51,832 bases of DNA from Caldifarciminota bacterium (GTDB lineage: Bacteria; Hydrothermota; Tepidihabitantia; B3-TA06). Shown one piece after another: positions 43,547-51,441 of this stretch. The DNA is taken from assembly GCA_016934635.1 (NCBI GenBank), contig JAFGSK010000022.1, forward strand, positions 1 through 51,832, read 5' to 3'. Within the stretch, counting starts at the first letter, position 1, and every line of letters starts with the position of its first letter. The notes beneath the pieces were generated by a model. It was given only the letters and a program-made list of their open reading frames with translations, searched no databases and had not been told where the DNA came from. The position numbers were made by a program, and so were the translations under genes.

Positions 43547-44208
43547 CCCCTTCCCGTAACACACCACCCTCACTTCCTCGCCCCCATAAGAAAACATATC
43601 AACGAAATCCAAAAAGTAAAACCGAGACACCAAATCAGCCGCTAGAATCTCAAGAATCAGGGAAAAAATGGCGATTCATTACTATCCCGAACCTGCTCTC
43701 CATTCTCAGGCTACTGCTACTAGGTCCCACTGTCTGGGCATTAGTTCACAGACCTCCGATCAACTGGCTGGCGTTCGCGTTCTTTGTTCTCTCCTCGATT
43801 ACAGACGCCCTGGACGGATGGATAGCCCGCAGGTTTCGTCAGGAAAGCGAATGGGGAAAGATACTGGATCCAGTGGCGGACAAGGTTACGATAAATACCT
43901 TGGTCATGATTATGGCTATCCAGGGAAGGATTCCTCTATTCCTTGCAGTTGTGGCGCTCAGCCGGGACGTAATAATCCTGGGAGCCTGTTTCGTATTGCT
44001 TACCTCCAAGACCCTCGTACCACAGTCGAACTGGGCAGGTAAGGTAACCGGCGTCGCTTTCTTTGCCTTGCTTTGTTCAGGTCTTTTGAACGTTCGATGG
44101 CTGCTTGATAGATTTCTGGTTCCTATCGTAACCGTACTCGTGCTTATTACGATCGTCGTTTACTCCCAGGAATTTTTACAATATTTGAAAACCAGGAAGA
44201 AGAGTTGA
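43543..44208 (+). CDS. pgsA: CDP-alcohol phosphatidyltransferase, PgsA-like
   Basis: 221 aa integral membrane enzyme, probably CDP-diacylglycerol-glycerol-3-phosphate 3-phosphatidyltransferase for phosphatidylglycerol synthesis. The family motif D-x2-DG-x2-AR-x8-G-x3-D-x3-D is complete (DALDGWIARRFRQESEWG, then KILDPVADK). About five hydrophobic helices. The N-terminal 42 residues are hydrophilic and Pro/Lys-rich, an unusual extension; no better internal start with a ribosome site is obvious. It overlaps recN by four bases. Confidence 0.88.
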   Translation: MTPSRNTPPSLPRPHKKTYQRNPKSKTETPNQPLESQESGKKWRFITIPNLLSILRLLLLGPTVWALVHRPPINWLAFAFFVLSSITDALDGWIARRFRQESEWGKILDPVADKVTINTLVMIMAIQGRIPLFLAVVALSRDVIILGACFVLLTSKTLVPQSNWAGKVTGVAFFALLCSGLLNVRWLLDRFLVPIVTVLVLITIVVYSQEFLQYLKTRKKS

Positions 44209-44834
44209 CTATTTTAGTCCTCAGCGATCTACACGGCAGCCAGGTAGATCGGTTACTGTATATAAAGGGAATTGATATGGTTCTTGTACTCGGGGACATA
44301 ACTACAGGCGGTAGTCTTGAAAACACAAAGAGGCAAGTGAACGCTCTGAGACATACCTATCGAATGCTTTATGCAATACCCGGGAACTGGGAACACGCTG
44401 AATCTCGAGCCTGGCTCGAATCCGAAGGCATCAGCCTTGACGGATACAGCATCAAACAGGAAGGGCTGCTATTATACGGTATTGGAGGTTCTATCACTAC
44501 ACCGTTTTCCACACCTAACGAGTTCCCGGATGAAGAGTTTCCCGAAAGGCTTAGAGATTGTCCAGAGCCTGATTCCGGTGACCGTTTAATCCTGCTCTCT
44601 CACACCCCACCTTACGGGGCATGTGATCGAACCGGTTTTGGTTCGCACGTCGGTTCCAGGAACCTGAGGAGTTATATCGAGGAAAGGCATCCCGAACTGG
44701 TGCTTTGCGGCCACATCCATGAAGCAAGGGGTATGGACAGGATCGGTTCGACAATAGTAGTAAATCCGGGCACTGCACCAAAACACTACGCTACGGTAGA
44801 CGTTCAAAATGAGATTTCAGTCAAGTTGTTTTAG
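44205..44834 (+). CDS. Calcineurin-like metallophosphoesterase
   Basis: 209 aa. The dimetal motifs appear in order: DLHG (Asp8, His10), GDITTG, GNWE, SHTPPYG and GHIHEARG. It belongs to the YfcE/MJ0936-type phosphodiesterases; the substrate is unknown. The start is TTG at 44205, overlapping the pgsA stop in TTGA with AGGAAG upstream, the same coupling device as wbpD-wbpE. Last gene of the prfA string. The 89 bases after it show no clear terminator. Confidence 0.85.
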   Translation: MTILVLSDLHGSQVDRLLYIKGIDMVLVLGDITTGGSLENTKRQVNALRHTYRMLYAIPGNWEHAESRAWLESEGISLDGYSIKQEGLLLYGIGGSITTPFSTPNEFPDEEFPERLRDCPEPDSGDRLILLSHTPPYGACDRTGFGSHVGSRNLRSYIEERHPELVLCGHIHEARGMDRIGSTIVVNPGTAPKHYATVDVQNEISVKLF

Positions 44835-44923
44835 GATTAACGCCTGATATTGATCGACCTTCCTTGCGCTTTCCGAGGAAAAACCAACGGTTTACAAAGA
44901 CACTACTTAGTATCGAGGATCAG

Positions 44924-45112
44924 TTATTTGCCCCTTGAGCGTACGAAGTACGCTATTGATCTGTCGTATGTTCGTTCCTCTTCAGGCGTGAACAAACATC
45001 CTGGAAGTTCTCCAAGTTTCCGATGATAGGCTATGCATTCACAGCACTTTCCTTTACGTGAACAGGGTTCGTACGTGCACGTGCATTCAACCTTATTGTT
45101 ACATTCTTCCAT
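44924..45112 (-). CDS. Small Cys-rich protein, DUF6485-like
   Basis: 62 aa. Eight cysteines in [20 protein letters not shown], then [10 protein letters not shown] and GELPGCLF, followed by the pattern [14 protein letters not shown] recall this arrangement as the DUF6485 family of small, probably metal-binding cytoplasmic proteins with no known function. It lies 25 bases after the response regulator stop on the same strand and lacks a clear ribosome site, so it is probably the last gene of that unit. Confidence 0.75.
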   Translation of the reverse strand: MEECNNKVECTCTYEPCSRKGKCCECIAYHRKLGELPGCLFTPEEERTYDRSIAYFVRSRGK

Positions 45113-45137
45113 TATCGATTAATTTCGCTTACCCAGC

Positions 45138-46328
45138 TTACTCTGTATAATAACGACGATACATCTCCTTGACAAGTTTTTGCTGAAGCATCCTTGCCTT
45201 ACCAATGTTTCCGTCCTTGGCAAGGGCGATACCTGTATAGTATTTATCGCCGATCATCCGGACGATTACGATCCCGGTTGTACCTGCCAGCATGAGTTCT
45301 TCAACCTCGCCAAAAGCAGGCCCCAGATTTACAGCGGCTTTCTGTCCAGATCGAAGCATGGAAGCAAATTCTGCATCTGCCGCTTTTGTATCAAAGCCCT
45401 CTACTGTGTTATAAACGCCCATACTGATTCCATCCATACTAATCAGGCCTGCGGCAACTGCGCCATCCGTTTCTTGAACAACATAACGAAGGATATCCAC
45501 ATCCTTCATATTCTCGAAAGCCATTTTGACCTCCTTGTCATATTTCCGCAGGGCTCTCAGATAAGCCCTTACGGTCTTTTCATCTTCCGGCGTAAAATGC
45601 CCCTTTACCCGTTCTTCTACTCTTTCTTTACCGGACTTGCGACTTTTCGAGTACAACTCATCTATTCTACGACTACCTTCAAGAAGCAAACTTGTAACTG
45701 ATTTATTGATTGAATAGAACTCTGGTTCCTCGAATGATTCCACCTTGAATATCCCTGATTTCCAGCCTATTATCTCATAAAATGCTTCTTCCCCATGGTT
45801 TTGTTTTGTCTCTGCATGAATCACGTTTCCCAATTTAAAAAATATCCTGCCTATTTCAAAACCTTTTCTTAACTCAAGAATGAGATCCTTATTCTCCAAG
45901 GCGTATATCTGGATTAAATCTTCGCAGGGCAATTCGACGGATCCAATCAACCTTTTTGTCGTATAGTTTATTGCATTCTTAACAACTTCAAGGAATCTTT
46001 CAGTTGTAAAAGGTTTAACTAGGTAGCTTATAACTCCGAGTTTAAATGACTCATCCTGTGATTCATAAGATGGAAATCCTGTAATAACGACTATTTTCTG
46101 CGTGGGATGGATTTCCTGAACCCTACGAATCAACTCGATGCCGTCCATATCAGGCATGTTAATATCGGTTATAAGCAAGCTATATTCGCGTGGTTTGAAC
46201 CTTAGGATTGCATCAGTACCTGTATTCTCTGTATCTACATCGTATCCATGAGATTTCAGTGTATCTGATATAGCATATGTAAACTCCTTTTCGTCATCGA
46301 CGAGAAGAATACGTGACTTTGGGCTCAT
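45138..46328 (-). CDS. Response regulator with DUF4388-like and Roadblock/LC7 domains
   Basis: 396 aa, three parts. The receiver domain (about 5-125) has phospho-acceptor Asp55 (LLITDINMPDMDG), acidic DD at 11-12 and Lys105 (YLVKPF). The middle (about 128-225) resembles DUF4388/PATAN (KGFEIGRIFFKLGNVIHAE, YEIIGWKSGIFKVE), found in Myxococcus-type motility and gliding regulators. The C-terminus (about 275-396) is a Roadblock/LC7 domain (GAVAAGLISMDGISMGVYNT) that usually binds small Ras-like GTPases such as MglA. No histidine kinase or MglA is in the window. The ribosome site is weak. Upstream is a stand-alone paralogue of its last domain. Confidence 0.83.
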   Translation of the reverse strand: MSPKSRILLVDDEKEFTYAISDTLKSHGYDVDTENTGTDAILRFKPREYSLLITDINMPDMDGIELIRRVQEIHPTQKIVVITGFPSYESQDESFKLGVISYLVKPFTTERFLEVVKNAINYTTKRLIGSVELPCEDLIQIYALENKDLILELRKGFEIGRIFFKLGNVIHAETKQNHGEEAFYEIIGWKSGIFKVESFEEPEFYSINKSVTSLLLEGSRRIDELYSKSRKSGKERVEERVKGHFTPEDEKTVRAYLRALRKYDKEVKMAFENMKDVDILRYVVQETDGAVAAGLISMDGISMGVYNTVEGFDTKAADAEFASMLRSGQKAAVNLGPAFGEVEELMLAGTTGIVIVRMIGDKYYTGIALAKDGNIGKARMLQQKLVKEMYRRYYTE

Positions 46329-46468
46329 GTCTCAATCCGGATTCTCATAAGCGCTTGTTCACTGATCTCTCAGGTTTCCACTTACAAACTCTCATCATAA
46401 TTTATCTTCCACTTATCCACTGAATTTCTCGTGAAATATTACGCCCCCATAACTTATTTCTTTTTTTA

Positions 46469-46496
46469 AGTATAGCACTTTTAGTTCGTTCGTCAA
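46469..46496 (-). promoter_or_regulatory. Promoter of the Roadblock response regulator gene
   Basis: Minus strand TTGACG (46496-46491), 16-base spacer, TATACT (46474-46469). The -35 box overlaps the stop codon of the upstream Roadblock gene. The leader is about 135 bases, long for this window. Confidence 0.65.
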
Positions 46497-46906
46497 GCGG
46501 ATTCATCCATCGAATCCATCTCTTTATCATAGTAACGTAGATGCATCTCAAGTACCAGTTTCTTCTGCATAAGTCTTGCCATGGCAATGTTCCCGTTCTT
46601 TTTTAAGGCTATCCCTGTATAATAATCATCACCTATCATTCGTACGATTATAATTCCGTTCTCAGCACCTACTATAACCTCTTCCAAACCACCCATATTA
46701 GGACCTAGGTTTCGAAGAGCTTTACGTGTCGCACGAAGTATGGTTGCAAATTCTGCATCTGCTGCCTTTGTATCAAACCCGGGCATGGTATTATAAACAC
46801 CCATACTAAGACCGTCCATGCTAATTAAACCTGCTGCCACCGCTCCCTTGACTTCCGATACCACATGCTCAAGCAGTTCGAGATCACTCAGTTTTTTAAA
46901 ATTCAC
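46493..46906 (-). CDS. Stand-alone Roadblock/LC7-domain protein
   Basis: 137 aa from GTG 46906, set by AAGGAGG five bases upstream; the longer frame to 46921 reads through that ribosome site. Its core (GAVAAGLISMDGLSMGVYNT, FDTKAADAEFATILR, MIGDDYYTGIALKKNGNI) is almost the same as the C-terminal domain of the neighbouring response regulator, so the two arose by duplication. MglB-like proteins of this fold regulate small GTPases and polarity; a role in signal output together with the regulator is inferred. It has its own TTGACA-N16-TATTCT promoter. Confidence 0.85.
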   Translation of the reverse strand: MNFKKLSDLELLEHVVSEVKGAVAAGLISMDGLSMGVYNTMPGFDTKAADAEFATILRATRKALRNLGPNMGGLEEVIVGAENGIIIVRMIGDDYYTGIALKKNGNIAMARLMQKKLVLEMHLRYYDKEMDSMDESA

Positions 46907-46928
46907 GGAACCTCCTTTCAAATGCTAT

Positions 46929-46956
46929 AGAATAGCAAGTTTTATTAATTTGTCAA
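46929..46956 (-). promoter_or_regulatory. Promoter of the stand-alone Roadblock gene
   Basis: Minus strand TTGACA (46956-46951), 16-base spacer, TATTCT (46934-46929). Confidence 0.78.
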
Positions 46957-46971
46957 ATTACACTAAGAAGC

Positions 46972-46999
46972 TTGAATAATAAATTGCAGTCCGTATACT
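46972..46999 (+). promoter_or_regulatory. Promoter of the FG-GAP repeat protein gene
   Basis: TTGAAT (46972-46977), 16-base spacer, TATACT (46994-46999), back to back with the Roadblock promoter; GGAGG precedes ATG 47022. Confidence 0.72.
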
Positions 47000-47021
47000 T
47001 TGCTAATTACGGAGGTTTTTG

Positions 47022-48662
47022 ATGCTCATTATTGCTATCATATTGTACTCCGCTGTCGAGCTAGCCCCAGAACCTTCTTGGGAATCGGCTGATACAGACT
47101 ACTGCACCGGAGGCATACTTGCCGATATAGATGCAGACGGAGACCTGGATCTGGTTACAGGCAACGGCAATGACATGGCGCGTAATCCGAACAAGGTCTA
47201 CTATAACGCGGATGACATGCTTGAGGAAACCGCTTCCTGGGTTTCAGACAACCTGGCTTGCCACGGTCACATAAGCCTCGGTGACATCGACGCGGACGGC
47301 GATCTGGACCTGTGCGCAGCAGGTTTTGCCTACCATTCCGGATGGGTCTCCGATCCAACTGTTGTCTACAAAAACGATGACGGTCGGTATACGCAGAATC
47401 CTGTATGGAGCGGTGCAGATGAGCTGCACGTGTTCAGTTGCGACTGGGGGGATGCTGATGCAGACGGAGACCTTGACCTGGCCTTAGCCGCAGGAAACGA
47501 CTACATAGACCTCAAACAGAAGGTTGTGATATTTGAAAATCTAGGTGGAAACCTTTCTTCGGAACCTATGTGGGAATCGGCTGATGAGGAATATAATATG
47601 GACGTTTGCTGGGCAGATGTCGATAGTGACGGTGATATTGATCTGGCTGTCGCAGGATACATCAACCGACTCTACATCTGCGAAGAAGGAACTCTCAACA
47701 CTCAACCAAGCTGGAAATGTGCCGACAGTAACGCAACCATACAGATAGCCTTTGCCGATTTCGAGAAAGACGGCGACTTAGATATGCTAACAGCATCCAA
47801 CAATCAGTTCGGTGCAAATAGACCGGGAGAAAGCAGAGTAAGGATATATCGTAATAATGACGGGGAACTTACCACAACACCTTACTGGGAGTCAAAATTG
47901 TGGTCAAACCAGTCCTGCGTTGCATGGGGAGACGTTGATGGAGACGGAGACCTTGATATTGCCGCAGGCGGCTGGTGGGAACCTTTGTCGGTCTATGAAA
48001 ATAAAAACGGAAGCTTTGACGCTGATCCGAACTGGACATGGACCCCGGGATCAGGCTCAAGTCTTGTTTGCGAACAGGTAATCTGGGCAGAGGTTAATAA
48101 CGACAACTGGACTATGGAGACGGAAGACTTTGGCTTTCTCGAGTCAGGAGATGTAGTATATCCATCGGTAATGCCGATATTAGACGTAGTAGAGGTGAAA
48201 ATCGGGGGTTCTGCGGCGACGACTGCCGATTATCTCTGGAATCCTGCCTCTAGCTGGATACAGATAAACAAGCCAGGCGGCGTAGAGGTAACATATCGTT
48301 ACAGTAAGTATCCTGATTTGCTCGTTACAAACTGGAACGCACCAACCGGCAACTTCCTGTTCCTGAACGAAGCGGGCGACACAAACGTTATCGCGGAAAA
48401 TCCTTCTCAAGGATTTCCTGACGTCAGGTTAGAAAAGACGGTTTACAGACAAGGAGAAAAGGTCTTGCTATTAACGGAACAGGAATTGCAAATCAAGGAA
48501 GTCGCTCTCTACGATATTACCGGACGCAGGATTAGAGCCTCCATACAGCACTTATCCTCAAATGGTTTCGAGTTGGAAACCTCGGAACTGATTCGAGGGA
48601 TTTACATGCTGCAGGTAAAAACCCAGCAGGGGCAGGTTAATTTTAAACTTCAGGTCATGTAG
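47022..48662 (+). CDS. Secreted FG-GAP/VCBS-repeat protein with C-terminal sorting-type domain
   Basis: 546 aa from ATG 47022 (GGAGG six bases upstream; the TTG at 47019 is not needed). A short hydrophobic leader (LIIAIILYSAV) is followed by about seven repeats carrying the calcium-binding loop D-x-D-x-D-G-D-L-D (ADIDADGDLDLVTGN, GDVDGDGDLDIAAGG), which form an integrin-like propeller. Residues 470-546 form a C-terminal module (VALYDITGRRI, then IRGIYMLQVK) like those of the other exported proteins. It is probably a surface adhesin or glycan-binding protein; the ligand is unknown. It faces the C10 protease gene across a shared terminator. Confidence 0.83.
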   Translation: MLIIAIILYSAVELAPEPSWESADTDYCTGGILADIDADGDLDLVTGNGNDMARNPNKVYYNADDMLEETASWVSDNLACHGHISLGDIDADGDLDLCAAGFAYHSGWVSDPTVVYKNDDGRYTQNPVWSGADELHVFSCDWGDADADGDLDLALAAGNDYIDLKQKVVIFENLGGNLSSEPMWESADEEYNMDVCWADVDSDGDIDLAVAGYINRLYICEEGTLNTQPSWKCADSNATIQIAFADFEKDGDLDMLTASNNQFGANRPGESRVRIYRNNDGELTTTPYWESKLWSNQSCVAWGDVDGDGDLDIAAGGWWEPLSVYENKNGSFDADPNWTWTPGSGSSLVCEQVIWAEVNNDNWTMETEDFGFLESGDVVYPSVMPILDVVEVKIGGSAATTADYLWNPASSWIQINKPGGVEVTYRYSKYPDLLVTNWNAPTGNFLFLNEAGDTNVIAENPSQGFPDVRLEKTVYRQGEKVLLLTEQELQIKEVALYDITGRRIRASIQHLSSNGFELETSELIRGIYMLQVKTQQGQVNFKLQVM

Positions 48663-48666
48663 AGTA

Positions 48667-48688
48667 ACAAGGGGCTTAAGCCCCTTGT
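48667..48688. terminator. Bidirectional terminator hairpin between convergent genes
   Basis: A perfect 22-base palindrome; it can form an 8-9 bp stem (ACAAGGGGC with GCCCCTTGT) around TTAA. T-runs are short on both sides, so efficiency is uncertain, but the position 4 bases after one gene and 19 before the end of the other fits. Confidence 0.75.
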
Positions 48689-48707
48689 CTAATGGTATCA
48701 TCTCGAC

Positions 48708-50738
48708 TCAATGCAGGATCAAAGCTTTACACCTTGCTGTTTGTCCGGCTGCTGCAAGCACCAGGAAGTAGGAACCGGCTGCAACCTTTTCTCCCATATT
48801 ATCCTGACAATCCCACCGGATTTGATGAGTACCTTGAGGCATCTTCTCGTCTTTTAGCGTCTTAATAAGCCTGCCCCCTGCGTCATAGACAGCCAGCTTA
48901 ACATATGCAGTAACCGGCAACCCATAACGAACAATTAACTCACCTGTTAAAGGCCTTCGGATATGGTCAATATAAATCTGGTTGGGAACTGAAACAGCGT
49001 TTTCTGCAACACCGACCGAAGTAACTACGGAAACCACATCCTCGAAATCATCCGAAGAATCGGACACCGATTTGATCTCAATAGAGTAGGTTTTGTGAAC
49101 GGTTAACGTTGACGGGGTAGTAACCTCCAATCGCAGAACCTTCTCCTCCTCAGGTTCAAGTTCACCGGTAGACCAGCCGGATACAGAGGTTATTGACGTT
49201 GTTATCTCTTTATTGCCTTCATCTTCAAATAAGTGGACATCCCAGCCGGCAGGTGCTCCATCCTGTGCAAAGGCTGTATACTCACCGGCTATGTTACCGT
49301 CGTTCTGAATCTTGATGTAGTAGGTAACCGTATTGTCATAGCCTGCTTCATAGACCAGGGTCTGATCCTCGGCAGTGGAGTTGTAAATATCATCGCCAAT
49401 GAAATCGGAATCCGGAGAAAGACTGATTGCGTTATCGGGTTGGTATGATGCCTGGGGCGCTACGATGTCTACCACTGCACCGTCGATTATATTAAATCCC
49501 ATAGGGATACCGTCCGGAATGATATACCAAGCAAATCGAATATTACTTGGATAATCCGATCCCCAACCGAAATTGAGATGGTATGCGCAGTCGCCGTTGT
49601 CTCTAATCTGTAACCCGTCGCACACGACCGCGTGCCCTTCTCCTTCCTGGTTATACATACTTAGTATGGCTGGTAAGGAATCCTTCATATTCTGACTCAA
49701 TTCATCGAAGAAATCCTCGTCGTCTCCTTTAATGTACCTCGAAGATGTATACCCGAATTTACTTTTTAATGCCCCTGATGCCCATAGAGTCAAGGTTCCT
49801 GAACCGGAACCCGAGTATTGCATCTTTACAGGAATACCGCTGGCAAAACATAAGGCGGCAATATCGTTGTTGTTCAGGTTTTGATCGGCGATATATTTCG
49901 TCCTGAGAGTAATAAGATAACCTGTAAGTGTCTCAAAATCAGGAAAATTGTATACTGATGCATCAGCATCAATCCAGATACTGGGAGATGTCTGGTCGGA
50001 TTCGTAGCTATCTCCGGCTCCGAATATGACATTATGAAAATAATCCCTTCGTGCGGAATTGTAGTTGATTACTTGAGCCATTGCCATGGCAACGCATCCC
50101 ACATAACATCGCTTTCCACTTCCAGGTTCCTTCGGACAATAGTTATTGTAAGGCGCCTCCTGTTCCCAGGTTGTCTCTAACCATCCTCCTGTACTGGTGC
50201 TACCTTGGGTAGGCCAAAACTTGGTAGCCTGAAATGTAATTTGACCTGATAGATATTCAAACCATTTCTCAGCATTTATCTGGGTTGTCTTCATGCTGTT
50301 TAACGCACGGTTTCTGGAGGTAAAATCACTACTAAAAACCAGATCACTACGAAAAGCAAGATCCTTACGAACAATCTCGAGGAATTCGTCTCGATAATGC
50401 TCTTGTAGTGAAAAAATCCCGTGATAGGAGTAAGCGATAACCGGATCAAGAGACGTGTTTCCTGAAATCACTATAAAGCCCTCAGGCTTCAGTTCTACTA
50501 TGTAACCGAGAAGCTTCTGAGATTGGTCATCCAAGAGTTCAAAGATCTGGCCTGTCCTTACCCTCTCTCCACCAAGATGGACAAGCGCGCTCCATTCGTT
50601 TCTTGTAGCTTCAATGTGAATAACGGCAACGCGTAAAGCCATGTCCTGGGTTACGGATTCAGCATAACTGGTTGTCGCAAATATCAAGAAGGCAACGCCC
50701 ACCGATCCCAGCACGTTAACACGTTTACCTCTTTTCAT
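48708..50738 (-). CDS. C10-family (streptopain-like) cysteine protease, secreted, with C-terminal sorting-type domain
   Basis: 676 aa from ATG 50738 (AAGGAG seven bases upstream). The signal peptide (about 1-26) is followed by a pro-domain of the Spi type (about 30-150) and the C10 catalytic domain (about 170-435). Nucleophile Cys215 lies in YVGCVAMAMAQVINY, the catalytic His369 in GHAVVCDG, and the typical HLNFGWG follows. Then come an NPCBM/CARDB-like beta domain (about 470-575) and a FlgD/Type IX-like tail (KLAVYDAGGRLIKTL, then AAGSYFLVLA). C10 enzymes are made as inactive precursors and are best known from Streptococcus and Bacteroidetes. Extracellular protein degradation is the likely role. 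Confidence 0.85.
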   Translation of the reverse strand: MKRGKRVNVLGSVGVAFLIFATTSYAESVTQDMALRVAVIHIEATRNEWSALVHLGGERVRTGQIFELLDDQSQKLLGYIVELKPEGFIVISGNTSLDPVIAYSYHGIFSLQEHYRDEFLEIVRKDLAFRSDLVFSSDFTSRNRALNSMKTTQINAEKWFEYLSGQITFQATKFWPTQGSTSTGGWLETTWEQEAPYNNYCPKEPGSGKRCYVGCVAMAMAQVINYNSARRDYFHNVIFGAGDSYESDQTSPSIWIDADASVYNFPDFETLTGYLITLRTKYIADQNLNNNDIAALCFASGIPVKMQYSGSGSGTLTLWASGALKSKFGYTSSRYIKGDDEDFFDELSQNMKDSLPAILSMYNQEGEGHAVVCDGLQIRDNGDCAYHLNFGWGSDYPSNIRFAWYIIPDGIPMGFNIIDGAVVDIVAPQASYQPDNAISLSPDSDFIGDDIYNSTAEDQTLVYEAGYDNTVTYYIKIQNDGNIAGEYTAFAQDGAPAGWDVHLFEDEGNKEITTSITSVSGWSTGELEPEEEKVLRLEVTTPSTLTVHKTYSIEIKSVSDSSDDFEDVVSVVTSVGVAENAVSVPNQIYIDHIRRPLTGELIVRYGLPVTAYVKLAVYDAGGRLIKTLKDEKMPQGTHQIRWDCQDNMGEKVAAGSYFLVLAAAGQTARCKALILH

Positions 50739-50767
50739 CAACTAACTCCTTTTCGTTTGCCTTCGTA

Positions 50768-50795
50768 ATATTAGTTAACTTGTAAGGTATGTCAA
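50768..50795 (-). promoter_or_regulatory. Promoter of the C10 protease gene
   Basis: Minus strand TTGACA (50795-50790), 16-base spacer, TAATAT (50773-50768). Confidence 0.72.
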
Positions 50796-51036
50796 CTGAA
50801 CATCATGAACCTACAGATTGACTCCCGCTTCAAGCTCCGATTTGGTCTTATCTGTTGATCCGTAAATGAAAATTCCTTACAGAAGTTATCCTTCGGTCGT
50901 AGATTAAAGAACTTAGTGACCGACGGCTAAACCCCTTGTATGAAGTCCGATGCTGTTACTTTTTAGTATCCTAGTTTGATTTGATGTGTCGAATCAAAAA
51001 CTTCCGGTATTTGCGCAGAAGATACTGCGTAATCCA
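50796..51036. other. Intergenic region with two small inverted repeats
   Basis: This lies between two divergent promoters. I see no gene, no riboswitch consensus and no strong terminator. Two inverted repeats occur: TTTGATT/AATCAAA (50975-50998, 10-base spacer) and CGCAG/CTGCG (51014-51029, 6-base loop). Either could be an operator for the gene at 51097; there is no further support. Confidence 0.4.
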
Positions 51037-51064
51037 TTGACAGATGCAATCATATGTGTATCCT
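51037..51064 (+). promoter_or_regulatory. Promoter of the tRNA-binding OB protein gene
   Basis: TTGACA (51037-51042), 16-base spacer, TATCCT (51059-51064), leader about 25-30 bases with AGGAGG. Confidence 0.78.
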
Positions 51065-51096
51065 TCAGAGAAAACTGAAACCTTCAGGAGGAACTT

Positions 51097-51420
51097 TTGG
51101 CCGTAACAATAGACGATTTCAAGAAACTCGACCTCAGGGTCGCAAGGATACTCGAGGCAGAGAAAGTCGAAGGAGCGGATAAGCTCTACAAGTTAAAAGT
51201 TACGTTGGGCTTAGAGGAACGCCAACTTGTTGCAGGCATTGCTCAGCACTACCCTCTGGAAGAACTGGTCGGTAAGCAGATAATTATTGTCGCCAACCTT
51301 GAACCCGCTGTAATTCGCGGCGTCGAGTCCCAGGGCATGCTCCTTGCCGCAACCTCGGAAGGCAAGGTAATACTCGCGACAATGGATAAACAGACCGACC
51401 CTGGCTCCAAATTGACCTAG
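51097..51420 (+). CDS. Stand-alone tRNA-binding OB-fold protein (MetRS beta / EMAPII-like)
   Basis: 107 aa starting with TTG at 51097, five bases after AGGAGG. The whole protein is the tRNA-binding fold found at the C-terminus of many methionyl-tRNA synthetases: FKKLDLRVARILEAEKVEGA, then KLYKLKVTLG, RQLVAGIAQHY, IIIVANLEPAVIRGVESQGM and MLLAAT. As a separate polypeptide it may act in trans with MetRS (the MetRS beta role) or as a CsaA/Trbp111-type tRNA chaperone. MetRS itself is not in the window. Single-gene unit with its own promoter. Confidence 0.87.
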   Translation: MAVTIDDFKKLDLRVARILEAEKVEGADKLYKLKVTLGLEERQLVAGIAQHYPLEELVGKQIIIVANLEPAVIRGVESQGMLLAATSEGKVILATMDKQTDPGSKLT

Positions 51421-51441
51421 GGGCTGCACAAGGATGATTTA

